A stretch of DNA of 64,000 bases from an uncultured Clostridia bacterium (GCA_944391745.1 CALXUS010000008.1:1-64000), one strand, 5' to 3'; counted from the stretch's first letter, positions 28,280 through 37,862 are shown. Numbers and translations are program-made. Notes: generated by a model from the letters alone, not told the origin.

Positions 28280-28894
28280 TTAAACCATATCTATTAATCC
28301 TTCATCATTTATGTACGCGTAAGTATAACTCTCAGTTTCTATCTCTTTTCTTTCTCTTTCTCTAATTATGCTAGCAATTCTGATTTGAGGAGATTCTATT
28401 AAATTTGCTGCAATTATTGCATTAACATTACCTTTAGCACCAGCATGAGCCATTCCCCTAAGATTACCTACAACAGCAATATTATCTTCAGCTATTACTT
28501 CAGCTCCATCATTTACATCACCAATAATAACTATACTTCCTTCAAATTCCATTCTTTGTCCAGATCTTATTGAACCTTTATAAAACTTAGTTTCTGATAT
28601 TTGTATATCTTTCTTAAAAGTTCTTCTAATATCGTGTAGCCCTAAATTTCTTGGGCTATCAAAGTCAACTCTAACTCTTATAATGCTTTGAATCATTTTC
28701 TGAATGGTATCAATTTCTGCTTTTTTTAAGATTTTACCAGTTACTAAAATTGGTGTTCTCTCATCTTGATAAAAATCCTTTAAATCCGGAAGTTTATCCT
28801 GTAATTCATTGTAAATTTCATTTGATCTTGCATCTTCTTTAATTTTTAAAACAATACAATCTTTTTTAAAATATATATTAATGCATCTAGACAT
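28280..28894 (-). CDS. minC: Septum site-determining protein MinC
   Basis: 204 aa. The N-terminal domain (about 1-95) blocks FtsZ polymerisation. The C-terminal right-handed beta-helix (about 105-195) shows the family pattern GSIRSGQRMEFEGSIVIIGDVNDGAEVIAEDNIAVVGNLRGMAHAGA and binds MinD. It is the last gene of the mre/pbp2 cluster. In many Clostridia minD follows directly; here the next gene is convergent, so minD is not adjacent. ATG with SD GGGGA. Confidence 0.93.
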   Translation of the reverse strand: MSRCINIYFKKDCIVLKIKEDARSNEIYNELQDKLPDLKDFYQDERTPILVTGKILKKAEIDTIQKMIQSIIRVRVDFDSPRNLGLHDIRRTFKKDIQISETKFYKGSIRSGQRMEFEGSIVIIGDVNDGAEVIAEDNIAVVGNLRGMAHAGAKGNVNAIIAANLIESPQIRIASIIRERERKEIETESYTYAYINDEGLIDMV

Positions 28895-28996
28895 TTTACT
28901 GTTCCCCTATACTATTTTTTAGGTTTTGGCTCTCCTATAACCCCCTCTTCCTTTGTTTCAAATATAGTATATATAAAAATTCCTTTATTGTCAAAA

Positions 28997-31066
28997 TTAT
29001 CTTACGGTTTGCATATATGAACTTGCAGTCATATCCTCTGTAACAGAAGTAGAATTCATTCCTAAATATTGTGCAAAGATTTCTCTCGCTGTAACTGCAG
29101 TAGAAGCACCATGTTGACCATCTTTAATGTATACGGCAACTGCAATTTCTGGATCATCATAAGGTGCAAAACCAACAAACCAAGCATTAGCATTACCACT
29201 ATCATTAGTTGTTGCAGATCCCGTTTTTCCTCCTACCTCAATGTCAAAGTCTCTAAAATATCTATACGCAGTTCCAGAACCATCACTTGTAACTCCTCGC
29301 ATACCCTCCTTTATAGCTTGCAAGTTTTCTTCACTTATATTAATATCAGACCCACTGTTTCCACTAATCCCTAACTTTTCATTAACATAGCTTTCTATTT
29401 CATCTTTAGAAACTTCTGAACCATCGGAATTAGTAACAGATTTAATTATTGTAACATCAAGATTCTTTCCACCATTTGCAATCATAGCAACATACTTTGC
29501 CATCTGTAATGGAGTAAATGAATTATTAAGTTGTCCAATTGCAGCTTGAATAGTATAACCATCAACCCATGGGCTCATTGTTTCCCTAGATGCTAATACT
29601 CCGGCTTCTTCTCCAGGTAACTCAACACCTGTTTTTTGTCCAAGACCAAATGCAGAAGCGACCTGAACTAATCTATCAATTCCAGCTCTTCTACCAGTTT
29701 CGTAGAAGAAATAATTGCATGACTCTTCAATAGCACTTGTAACGTTAAGCCAACCATGCCCTCCTCTTTTCCAACATCTAGGTTGATAATCTCTATAATA
29801 AGTATAAACACCTGTATCATTTATTTTAGTATTTACATCAATTGCTCCACTTTCTAATCCCGCTATTGCCGTAACCATTTTAAAAGTAGAACCTGGTGGA
29901 GATATTGAACTTATAGCTTTATTCATTAAAGGATGGTCATCTGCATTTAAATAATTGTTCCAGTTCTCTGTACTAATACCATCTATAAATAATGAAGGAT
30001 CATAATTAGGATAACTTGCCATTGCAAGTATCTCTCCAGTCTTAACATTTAAAACTACGGCTGCACCTTCCTTTGCCATTTCAGCATCACTAAGTTCACC
30101 ATCTTGCATCATTCTAATATTTTCAGCTAAAGCATCTTCAGTAATTTTTTGCAAGTCCGCATCTATTGTTAGCATTACATCTGCTCCAGCAACTGCCTCT
30201 TGAGAAATGTACTCATCCGTAACAACTCCATCAACAGACATATCTATTTGTTTAATTCCATCTGTTCCTCTTAAATACTTTTCTAATACTTGTTCGATTC
30301 CTGTTTTTCCAACCGTATCATTCTGATCATATTCATCAGGATTAGCCTCTAATTCCTCTTGCCCTATAGGTCCAACATATCCTAATATATGAGAAGCAAG
30401 AAGTCCATAAGGATAAGATAATGTTGGCTCTGATGTTGTACTAATCCCTGGGAAACTTGAACTCATTTCATTTATAGTTGCTAAACTTGCATTACTAATA
30501 TTAGTTGCAAGTTCTACGGATTTTGTATTACTATATCCATCTTTCTCTATTTCATATCTTAATGCAATAACTCTTCTTGCATCTTGCACATCATCAATAT
30601 TAACTTCATATTCATCTTTAAAATAATAAAAACAAGCTTCCGCATCATAACTTGAATCTAACTTGTTATCTTCTTTAAACTTTTGTGCTAATTCCTCACT
30701 TTTAAAAGAAAATGGATCTACGGAAATTGGAAAGCTATCTACGTAACTATCTCCATTCTTTTCTAGAGTATGAGCTAATAATAAAAGTGCGTTATTTAAA
30801 GTTTGATTATCTACTTTAGTTTTATAGATTTCCACATTATATACCATTTTTGTGGAAACAAGCTTTTCTCCACTGCTATCCAATATGTTTCCTCTAGCCG
30901 CTTTAACTGTGGTTTCCCTAGTTAATCTTGTATTAGATTCCTCTCTATATTCTTGTCCATTAACTATTTGAAGATTAAAAAGTTGTAACAAAAGAACAAT
31001 TCCTATTATGTATACAATAGCAATTAAAATATTATATCTTAATTTATTTTCTTTCTTTGTACCCAC
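28997..31066 (-). CDS. mrdA: Penicillin-binding protein 2, elongasome transpeptidase
   Basis: 689 aa. N-terminal membrane helix (about 12-32), dimerisation/pedestal domain (about 55-290), transpeptidase domain (about 325-670) with all three active-site motifs: GSTFK (SxxK nucleophile Ser), SCN (SxN) and GGKTGSA (KTG). As a class B PBP next to mreBCD it crosslinks lateral wall together with RodA. GTG start with SD GGAGG. 19 bp follow mreD. Confidence 0.95.
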   Translation of the reverse strand: MGTKKENKLRYNILIAIVYIIGIVLLLQLFNLQIVNGQEYREESNTRLTRETTVKAARGNILDSSGEKLVSTKMVYNVEIYKTKVDNQTLNNALLLLAHTLEKNGDSYVDSFPISVDPFSFKSEELAQKFKEDNKLDSSYDAEACFYYFKDEYEVNIDDVQDARRVIALRYEIEKDGYSNTKSVELATNISNASLATINEMSSSFPGISTTSEPTLSYPYGLLASHILGYVGPIGQEELEANPDEYDQNDTVGKTGIEQVLEKYLRGTDGIKQIDMSVDGVVTDEYISQEAVAGADVMLTIDADLQKITEDALAENIRMMQDGELSDAEMAKEGAAVVLNVKTGEILAMASYPNYDPSLFIDGISTENWNNYLNADDHPLMNKAISSISPPGSTFKMVTAIAGLESGAIDVNTKINDTGVYTYYRDYQPRCWKRGGHGWLNVTSAIEESCNYFFYETGRRAGIDRLVQVASAFGLGQKTGVELPGEEAGVLASRETMSPWVDGYTIQAAIGQLNNSFTPLQMAKYVAMIANGGKNLDVTIIKSVTNSDGSEVSKDEIESYVNEKLGISGNSGSDINISEENLQAIKEGMRGVTSDGSGTAYRYFRDFDIEVGGKTGSATTNDSGNANAWFVGFAPYDDPEIAVAVYIKDGQHGASTAVTAREIFAQYLGMNSTSVTEDMTASSYMQTVR

Positions 31067-31085
31067 TATTCCTCCATCCTTTAAA

Positions 31086-31619
31086 CTAAAAATATCTCGT
31101 TAATATTTTTTTACCTTTAAAAGCTTCTTCTAGGTAGTATCCCAATTTTTTCATTAATGGGAAAAATATAATTATTAACATTGTATTAAATAATATTTCT
31201 ACAAGTAATGTTAATGTAAATGTAAGAACCTCAACTTGTATATCATATTGAAATATATTAATAACATAAGTACATATTTCATATAATAATGTACTTATGG
31301 CTGACATTGTAATTATTGTTACTCTACTATCCTTAGAGAAATTCTTATCTAAGTATTCTCCAAGTAAGCCTATTATTCCTAGCAATATAGATGTAATTCC
31401 TAGGGATTTACCTATATTTAAGTCTATTAACATACCAAATACTATCCCTAATATTACGCCTGTCTTCTTTCCTACAAATAGTCCAATAAATAGTACTAAT
31501 ACGACTATTAGATTTGGTTTTATTCCACCAATATTGAACCAACTAAAAAAGTTTAATTGTAAAAAGTAAATAATAAAGAATAATAGTAATAAAATTAAAA
31601 TTACCTTCGCTTTTCTCAA
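31086..31619 (-). CDS. mreD: Rod shape-determining protein MreD
   Basis: 177 aa, integral membrane protein with about five helices (GGIKPNLIVVLVLFIGLFVGKKTGVILGI region typical of MreD). It belongs to the elongasome that couples MreB filaments to wall synthesis. TTG start with SD GAGG. It sits between mreC and pbp2. Confidence 0.93.
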   Translation of the reverse strand: MRKAKVILILLLLFFIIYFLQLNFFSWFNIGGIKPNLIVVLVLFIGLFVGKKTGVILGIVFGMLIDLNIGKSLGITSILLGIIGLLGEYLDKNFSKDSRVTIITMSAISTLLYEICTYVINIFQYDIQVEVLTFTLTLLVEILFNTMLIIIFFPLMKKLGYYLEEAFKGKKILTRYF

Positions 31620-31638
31620 TTTTATTCCTCTTTCTTTG

Positions 31639-32451
31639 TTAGTTTTCTGTAATTACTAATACTGTTTCCAATCTAGAAAAATCTGTTGATACCTCAATTT
31701 CCGCATACCTATCAGCTTCATTCTTGGTATTAACTACACTTTTAACAGTGCCTATTAAAATTCCTTTAGGATATATACCTCCAAGCCCAGATGTTACAAC
31801 TTGATCTCCTTGAAGAATTGTGCTATCTGCAGGAATATATGTTGCTCTTACGGTTTCCGTATTATTTAGTGTTCCTCTTAAAATAACACTATCTTGTACA
31901 TTTGAAATATTTGCACTTACACTACTTGCCGTATCTATTATAGTTTGTACTTTTGCAGTACTATTAGTTGTAGAAATTACATATCCAACCAAACCCGATT
32001 CAGAAATTACAGGCATATTTACTTGAATACCATCATCTGTACCAGCATTAATTACAACTACTTTTTCATAATTGCTTATACTTCTTTCTATTATATAAGC
32101 AGGAACCGTAGTATATTCTGAATACTTGTCCTTTAAATTAACATACTCTTTCAAAGTATTATTTTCTGATTTTAAAATTTCTAGCTCCCTTACCTGCTCT
32201 TGTAATTTGCTATTCTCATCTTTCAAACTTTGATTTTCTTGTTGTAAAGAAGCTATATCACTATTTTCTTGGTCATTGCCAGTAATTTTATTTTTCAAAA
32301 AAACTATACCATTTTGAATAGGTACAAAAATAGTTCCTATGGCTCCTTCTATAAAAGATAAGTTCCCTGTACTAATATTTGAAACTATTACAACTACAAT
32401 TAAAATTACAACCGTTATAATGATTCCTATTAGACCAGCTTTATTTTTCAT
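31639..32451 (-). CDS. mreC: Rod shape-determining protein MreC
   Basis: 270 aa. One N-terminal membrane helix (about 8-27), a coiled coil (about 62-105, SLQQENQSLKDENSKLQEQVRELE), then the two beta-barrel domains of extracellular MreC (about 110-270) with SGLVGYVIST and GGIYPKGILIGTV. It scaffolds PBP2 and other elongasome parts on the outer face. ATG with AAGGA upstream; mreB lies 35 bp before it. Confidence 0.95.
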   Translation of the reverse strand: MKNKAGLIGIIITVVILIVVVIVSNISTGNLSFIEGAIGTIFVPIQNGIVFLKNKITGNDQENSDIASLQQENQSLKDENSKLQEQVRELEILKSENNTLKEYVNLKDKYSEYTTVPAYIIERSISNYEKVVVINAGTDDGIQVNMPVISESGLVGYVISTTNSTAKVQTIIDTASSVSANISNVQDSVILRGTLNNTETVRATYIPADSTILQGDQVVTSGLGGIYPKGILIGTVKSVVNTKNEADRYAEIEVSTDFSRLETVLVITEN

Positions 32452-32486
32452 CTATAAAATCATTCCTTCCTTAAGGCTTTACTATT

Positions 32487-33524
32487 TTAACCTCTTTTTC
32501 CTGAGTTCATCAAAACACTTTTCAAGTTATCTATATTTTCTAATACTTTTCCAGCACCAATCGCTACGCATTCTAATGGTGTATCAGCTACATAAGTTTG
32601 CACTCCTGTTTTTTGAGCTATTAGATTATCTAAGTTTCTAATCTGAGCTCCTCCGCCTGCCAAATAAATTCCATTTACAATTATATCTGCTGCAAGCTCC
32701 GGTGGAGTTACTGATAAAGTATTTATAATTGCTTCAATAATCTCGCTAATAGGTTTTTCCATAGCTGCCTGTATATCTTTTGAAGATACTACTACACTCT
32801 TTGGTAAACCAGTATCTAAATCTCTTCCTCGTATTTCTTTAGTCATTTCTGTAACTAAAGGTAATGCACAACCTAATTCAATTTTTAGGCCTTCCGCAGC
32901 AGTTTGACCTATCGCTATTCCTTTATGTGCTTTTAAATATTCAACAATGCTTTCATCTATTTCATTACCAGCAACTCTTAAAGAATTACTAGCAACTATA
33001 CCACCTAATGAAATAACTGCTACTTCCGTAGTTCCACCACCAATATCTACTATCATATTTCCCATTGGCTCTTTAACATTTAATCCAGCTCCTATAGCTG
33101 CTGCCATAGGCTCTTGTATTAAATACACTTCTTTAGCATTAGCTTGTAAAAATGCTTCTTCAATAGCTCTTTTTTCAACCTCAGTAATTCCAGATGGCAC
33201 ACCAACAACAACCCTAGGTTTACCTGCATTATACTTTTGACAAACTTTTCTAAGCATATTTTTAAGCATTAATCCTGTTGCAGTAAAATCAGCTATAACT
33301 CCATCCTGCATTGGTCTTACGGCCTTGATATTTTCTGGTGTTCTTCCTAACATATCTCTTGCTTCTTTTCCAGTAGCCACTATCTCTCCAGTAACTTTAT
33401 CTAATGCAACAACTGAAGGTTCTCTCAAAACTATACCTTTACCTTTTAGTGCTATTAAAATATTAGCAGTTCCAAGGTCCATGCCTATATCTTTTGAATT
33501 AAAGTTTAATAAATTAAGATTCAT
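32487..33524 (-). CDS. mreB: Rod shape-determining protein MreB
   Basis: 345 aa actin homologue. Phosphate-1 loop DLGTANILI, MVDIGGGTTEVAVISLGG (phosphate-2) and IYLAGGGAQIRNLD (adenosine motif) are visible. It forms curved membrane filaments that orient lateral wall synthesis. The start is ATG 33524, 7 nt after SD GGAGAG; a TTG five codons upstream falls in the SD. It overlaps the radC stop by 11 nt, so its translation is probably coupled to radC. Confidence 0.97.
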   Translation of the reverse strand: MNLNLLNFNSKDIGMDLGTANILIALKGKGIVLREPSVVALDKVTGEIVATGKEARDMLGRTPENIKAVRPMQDGVIADFTATGLMLKNMLRKVCQKYNAGKPRVVVGVPSGITEVEKRAIEEAFLQANAKEVYLIQEPMAAAIGAGLNVKEPMGNMIVDIGGGTTEVAVISLGGIVASNSLRVAGNEIDESIVEYLKAHKGIAIGQTAAEGLKIELGCALPLVTEMTKEIRGRDLDTGLPKSVVVSSKDIQAAMEKPISEIIEAIINTLSVTPPELAADIIVNGIYLAGGGAQIRNLDNLIAQKTGVQTYVADTPLECVAIGAGKVLENIDNLKSVLMNSGKRG

Positions 33525-34203
33525 TATTTTTCTCTCCAATCATTATGCTTCTATAACTATTTAAGCCTATTATAATATGGTCTAACAATTTTATGCCTAA
33601 AAGCTTTCCACACTCTATAATTCTATTTGTAAAATCATAATCCGCTTTACTAGGTGTAGGGTCTCCACTAGGATGATTATGTATTAAAATAAACTTTTCC
33701 GCCTCTTGTTTTATTACTTCTCTTAAGATTTCAGCAGGTTTAATTATTATTTCATTATTTGTCCCACTTTTTATGTCAATTATTTTAACAATTTCATTTT
33801 TAGTATTTAGCAACAGTAGTTTTAGCTTTTCAATTTTTTCATATTTCATCTCTTCTAAAAACAAATTAGCAACATCCTTTGAACCACTAACCTTACGGTT
33901 AGTGTTATTAATTGGCTCATTAATTCTTTTTGCTAGTTCACATATTGCCTTAATTTGTATAGCTTTAATCTTTCCTATTCCTTTAATTTCTTCAAGATTC
34001 TCAATGCTTAAATTATTTAGCTCCCTAATACTATCTGTTAAAAGTAATACTCTATTTGCTATATCTACAGACGTTTCATTTTTAGTGCCTGTTTTAATAA
34101 TTATTGCCAAAAGTTCAGCATTTGATAATTTTTTCTCACCATATAATAAAAATTTTTCATAAGGCCTTTCTGATTTTGGCAAATCTTTCATTTTAAGTGG
34201 CAT
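33514..34203 (-). CDS. radC: RadC family JAB/MPN-domain protein
   Basis: 229 aa. A helix-hairpin-helix region (about 40-75, LEEIKGIGKIKAIQIKAI) precedes a JAMM metalloprotease-like domain with the zinc motif HNHPSGDPTPSKAD. Despite the name the role in DNA repair is unproven. It occupies the usual Clostridia/Bacilli place directly before mreB. ATG with SD AAAGGA. Confidence 0.95.
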   Translation of the reverse strand: MPLKMKDLPKSERPYEKFLLYGEKKLSNAELLAIIIKTGTKNETSVDIANRVLLLTDSIRELNNLSIENLEEIKGIGKIKAIQIKAICELAKRINEPINNTNRKVSGSKDVANLFLEEMKYEKIEKLKLLLLNTKNEIVKIIDIKSGTNNEIIIKPAEILREVIKQEAEKFILIHNHPSGDPTPSKADYDFTNRIIECGKLLGIKLLDHIIIGLNSYRSIMIGEKNNES

Positions 34204-34228
34204 AAGCTTTCCTTTCTGCCCCTATCAA

Positions 34229-34486
34229 TTAAAACTTTCTATATATAAATATTGCTATGATTATTCCTATAATACTTGATATATTTATGCTAAACATTAT
34301 ACCAAAGGTTAATTGAACCACCCCTAAATTTAACGAAACTGGATCTGTTAACCCAAATGTTTGACCATAAGATAACCAACTTAACCAACTAACACCTTGT
34401 GTTAATTGTCCAATTAATCCTCCTATAACTAATCCACATAATATAAAAATTATTAGTACTAATGTACTTTTGTCTCTTGTTGCCAT
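34229..34486 (-). CDS. DUF4321 small membrane protein
   Basis: 85 aa with two transmembrane helices (about 8-28 and 56-82). The GGLIGQLTQG...LGVVQLTFGIMFSINISSIIG pattern fits the DUF4321 family, found next to radC-mreB in Clostridia. Function unknown. ATG 34486 has SD GGAGGT 4 nt away; the open frame four codons further up starts inside the SD. It heads the radC-mre-pbp2-minC operon. Confidence 0.8.
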   Translation of the reverse strand: MATRDKSTLVLIIFILCGLVIGGLIGQLTQGVSWLSWLSYGQTFGLTDPVSLNLGVVQLTFGIMFSINISSIIGIIIAIFIYRKF

Positions 34487-34531
34487 AGTTACCTCCATTT
34501 TTCCTACGGATAATTATTTTATAACATTTGT

Positions 34532-34560
34532 ATTATATATTTTTTTAAAGTAATTTTCAA
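34532..34560 (-). promoter_or_regulatory. Promoter of the DUF4321-radC-mre operon
   Basis: TTGAAA (34560-34555), 17 bp, TATAAT (34537-34532) on the minus strand. Confidence 0.7.
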
Positions 34561-34649
34561 GGTATTTGTATCAAAAAAGTATTACAAATTTATTTATTTT
34601 TTATTAAGCAACTTTTTAGTTATGTAACTTTTTTTATTTTGCAAAAACA

Positions 34650-34678
34650 TTGTAAAAGCAATTATAATATGATATACT
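34650..34678 (+). promoter_or_regulatory. Promoter of mecA
   Basis: TTGTAA (34650-34655), 17 bp, TATACT (34673-34678). An inverted repeat AGTTA-N2-TAACT lies just upstream near 34620; the same palindrome occurs upstream of lemA (about 8998). Confidence 0.6.
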
Positions 34679-34714
34679 AATAAATACAATTTTATATTTC
34701 GAAAGGATTTATAT

Positions 34715-35332
34715 ATGAAATTTGAAAAAATCAGTGAATTTAAGTTAAAAGTTACCATTTCAAATCAAGAACTTTTAAATAATAGTGATGGTGATTTAGA
34801 TGATTTTATGTCTAATCCGTCAAAAGCTAGACAATCATTCTTAAAAATACTTGATAAAGCAGAAAATGAAGTTGGTTTTCATGTAAATGATAGTAAAATA
34901 CGAATAGATGCTAAAAGCCTATATAATGGAGATTTTATATTTACTATAACAAAGCTAATCCCTAAGAAGACAAAACTTTTAAAGGCAAAACCACAAAAAG
35001 TAGCAAATAGTAAAGATAATAATTATCTTGCTTATAGTTTCAATAACTTAGAAACATTTTTTAACTTTTGTAATTTTTTGAAAAGACATAAAATTAATAA
35101 ATTAAGAGACTTTTGTAAAGAAATTGAATTATATAAATACAAAGATAAGTATATACTAATTTGTTCACTAATCAATTCGCAATATGAATACCTAGGGAAA
35201 CTATATTCTTGCATTACTGAATTTGGAACATTTTATTCAAGTCAAGAACATATAATTTCAATGATTAAAGAGCACAGCTCTCCTCTTATTAAACATAACG
35301 CTATATATATTTGTCAAAGAAATTTTAAATAA
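34715..35332 (+). CDS. mecA: Adaptor protein MecA
   Basis: 205 aa. The N-terminal substrate-binding domain opens MKFEKISEFKLKVTISNQEL with the DDFM and FLKILDKAENEVGF pattern; the C-terminal domain (about 110-205) with YSFNNLETFFNFCNFL and a closing TEFGT segment would bind ClpC. MecA delivers unfolded or specific proteins, ComK in Bacillus, to ClpCP. ATG with SD AAAGGA. Monocistronic, divergent from the mre operon. Confidence 0.88.
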   Translation: MKFEKISEFKLKVTISNQELLNNSDGDLDDFMSNPSKARQSFLKILDKAENEVGFHVNDSKIRIDAKSLYNGDFIFTITKLIPKKTKLLKAKPQKVANSKDNNYLAYSFNNLETFFNFCNFLKRHKINKLRDFCKEIELYKYKDKYILICSLINSQYEYLGKLYSCITEFGTFYSSQEHIISMIKEHSSPLIKHNAIYICQRNFK

Positions 35333-35363
35333 TTTGAATCTCTTAAAAATATATAAGCGTAGC

Positions 35364-35410
35364 AAAAAATGAAAGAAGGTACTAATTATATGTGCCTTCT
35401 TTCATTTTTT
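35364..35410. terminator. Bidirectional terminator mecA/pcrA
   Basis: A 16-bp stem (AAAAAATGAAAGAAGG with its complement ending in TTTTTT) between convergent genes. Confidence 0.88.
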
Positions 35411-35412
35411 AG

Positions 35413-37704
35413 TTAATTAAGTATTTCTAGTCCTGCAAATTTTGCCATTAACCTTTTATGACCAAACTTTTCAAACTGAATATCTACTTTTATATCATCA
35501 TCTTCTTGTTCTAAATTAGTTATTGTACCTTCTCCAAATCTTTTATGGAAAACTTTCTGTCCAACTTTATATTGAGATAAGTCTACCCCTGTACTTGCTT
35601 TCTTTTTATTTAAATTGTTTAAGAAACTTTCAGCTGTTCTAAATTGAAAGTCCGTAGTATTTTTGTCTTTCTTTATTTCGCTTGGAGAAGCTTTATAAGA
35701 TACTACCTTTGAAGCTTCTGAGCTACCATAACTCCATGAAAATTTAGAATCTTCAAATTCATCTTCTTCATCTTTAGTAGCAAATGCATCTTCATATCCT
35801 TCCAATAGTTCCGCAGGTATTTCCTTTAAAAACCTTGATGGTGGATTATAACTTGTAGAACCAAATATTGTTCTTTTTCTTGCAAATGTTAAATACAAAT
35901 AATGCTGAGCCCTAGTAATTCCAACATAGAATAATCTTCTTTCTTCTTCAATATCTTCTGGATTATCCATTGATTTATGTCCTGGGAAAACGCCATCTTC
36001 CAATCCAACTAAAAATACGACTGGATATTCCAATCCCTTAGCACTATGTAATGTCATTAAAGTAACCATATCATCAGTTTCTTCAAGATTATCTGTATCA
36101 CTAGATAGTGATATACTTTCTAGAAATTCTGTTAAAGTATTTTCGGCTGCTTCCTTTTCAAACTCCATTGCTACTGTTAAAAATTCTTCAAGGTTCTCGA
36201 TTCTACTTTCAGCTTCAACTGTATTCTCATCTTTTAAAGCTTGTGTATAGCCTGTTTTATTTAGAGTTTGCTTAATAAGTTCTGAAACAGGAATGTCAAG
36301 TGTACGTAGCTCTTCAATGACTTTTATAAACTCTCTTGTATTTTGATATATTCTTGGAATGTATTTATCTGCATCTTTTATAACTTGATACATTGAAATA
36401 CCATTTTCTTCAGCTATTCTTTCTATATTATCTAAGCTTGTTCTGCCAACGCCTCTTTTAGGTTCATTTATAATTCTTTCTAAAGATAAATTATCCGAAG
36501 GATTTGCTATTAATCTTAAGTAAGCAATTATATCTTTTATTTCCTTTCTTTCGTAGAATTTAAGTCCTCCTACAATCTTATATGGTATATCTTCTCTTCT
36601 CAACACATCTTCAATCGCTCTAGATTGAGAGTTCATTCTATATAAAACTACAAAATCCGAATACTTATAGTATTCTTCTCTTCTTAAATGATTGATTTCT
36701 TGAACAATAAATGCCCCTTCATCATATTCATCATCACCGCAAAAAACATAAGGAAGTGCCCCTTCATCATTTTCTGTCCAAAGTACTTTTTCATACTTAT
36801 TGGTATTATGTTTTATTACGGCATTAGCAGCTTTCAATATGTTTCCAGTACATCTATAATTTTGCTCTAGTTTTACAATCTTAGCACCGGGGAAATCTTT
36901 TTCAAAGTTTAAAATATTAGTTATGTCTGCCCCTCTAAAGCGATATATTGATTGATCACTATCACCCACAACCGTAATATTTCCATACTTTGAAGCAAGA
37001 AGTGATACCAACATAAATTGAGACTTATTAGTATCCTGATACTCATCTACTAAAACATACTTAAACTTACTAGAATAATAATCTAATACATCTGGATTAT
37101 CTGTCAAAATATTAATTGTATAGTTTATTATGTCATCGAAATCTATTGCATTATTTTCCCTAAGCTTTTTTTGATATAGATAATACACTTTTGACGTAAC
37201 TTCTTTTCTATAATCGCCATTAGCTCTTTCTTCATATTTTTCAGGAGTAAGCATTTCATTTTTTGCATTACTTATTTCCGAAAGAATAGCTCTATCAGTA
37301 AAGAGCTTTGGATCAATATTAAGCTCTTTCATACAATTTTTCACTAAAGTTCTTTGGTCTGTAGAATCAAATATTGCAAAAGAATGATCAAAACCAATTC
37401 TATCAATAAATTTTCTTAAAATACGTACACATATAGAATGGAATGTTCCAAGCCATATATCATTTATAGCATCACTAGCTAATGCCTCTACTCTTTCTTT
37501 CATTTCATTTGCTGCTTTATTAGTAAATGTAATAGCTAATATGTTCCATGGCTTAACGCCCTTTTCTTTCATTAAATAACTAATTTTATAAGTTAATACT
37601 TTTGTTTTTCCAGAACCTGCACCTGCTATTACTAGGCATGGTCCATCTGTGGCTTCAACCGCTTCTTTCTGTCTTGGATTAAGTTCTTTTAATAATTCAT
37701 CCAT
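35413..37704 (-). CDS. pcrA: ATP-dependent DNA helicase PcrA/UvrD
   Basis: 763 aa superfamily 1A helicase. Motifs in order: Q motif LNPRQKEAVEA, Walker A GAGSGKT, ITFTNKAANEMKER (Ia), VDEYQDTN (Walker B), VVGDSDQSIYRFRGAD (III), QNYRC (IV), LMTLHSAKGLEYPVVF (V) and YVGITRAQ (VI); a Tudor-like C-terminus ends with VFHKRFGEGTI. It unwinds DNA in excision repair and clears RecA. The promoter carries a LexA-like box. Its SD is separated from the ATG by a hairpin. Confidence 0.96.
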   Translation of the reverse strand: MDELLKELNPRQKEAVEATDGPCLVIAGAGSGKTKVLTYKISYLMKEKGVKPWNILAITFTNKAANEMKERVEALASDAINDIWLGTFHSICVRILRKFIDRIGFDHSFAIFDSTDQRTLVKNCMKELNIDPKLFTDRAILSEISNAKNEMLTPEKYEERANGDYRKEVTSKVYYLYQKKLRENNAIDFDDIINYTINILTDNPDVLDYYSSKFKYVLVDEYQDTNKSQFMLVSLLASKYGNITVVGDSDQSIYRFRGADITNILNFEKDFPGAKIVKLEQNYRCTGNILKAANAVIKHNTNKYEKVLWTENDEGALPYVFCGDDEYDEGAFIVQEINHLRREEYYKYSDFVVLYRMNSQSRAIEDVLRREDIPYKIVGGLKFYERKEIKDIIAYLRLIANPSDNLSLERIINEPKRGVGRTSLDNIERIAEENGISMYQVIKDADKYIPRIYQNTREFIKVIEELRTLDIPVSELIKQTLNKTGYTQALKDENTVEAESRIENLEEFLTVAMEFEKEAAENTLTEFLESISLSSDTDNLEETDDMVTLMTLHSAKGLEYPVVFLVGLEDGVFPGHKSMDNPEDIEEERRLFYVGITRAQHYLYLTFARKRTIFGSTSYNPPSRFLKEIPAELLEGYEDAFATKDEEDEFEDSKFSWSYGSSEASKVVSYKASPSEIKKDKNTTDFQFRTAESFLNNLNKKKASTGVDLSQYKVGQKVFHKRFGEGTITNLEQEDDDIKVDIQFEKFGHKRLMAKFAGLEILN

Positions 37705-37715
37705 TTTTATAATCT

Positions 37716-37747
37716 CATATAGTAATAATGCTATATGACGCTCCTTT
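37716..37747 (-). promoter_or_regulatory. Hairpin-bridged ribosome binding site of pcrA
   Basis: On the minus strand: AAAGGAG (37747-37741), 3 nt, a 7-bp hairpin (CATATAG/CTATATG, 37737-37716, loop 8), 11 nt, then ATG 37704. There is no other SD near the ATG and no in-frame ATG, GTG or TTG closer to the SD. It parallels acpS. Confidence 0.5.
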
Positions 37748-37810
37748 CCTTACAAGCACAAGTCCGTATGATTTTAATCACTTAAAATGTTCTGTAAACC
37801 TGTTCTTTTT

Positions 37811-37824
37811 AAAACTTTTGTTCG
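37811..37824 (-). promoter_or_regulatory. LexA (DinR)-like operator of pcrA
   Basis: The minus strand reads CGAACAAAAGTTTT, one mismatch from the Gram-positive CGAACRNRYGTTYG pattern in the arms, and lies just downstream of the -10, where repressor would block transcription. uvrD/pcrA is a known SOS gene. Inference from motif and position. Confidence 0.5.
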
Positions 37825-37833
37825 TACTTAAGA

Positions 37834-37862
37834 ATTTTACTATATTTTATTTTTATAGTCAA
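37834..37862 (-). promoter_or_regulatory. Promoter of pcrA
   Basis: TTGACT (37862-37857), 17 bp, TAAAAT (37839-37834), leaving a leader of about 120 nt. Confidence 0.65.
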
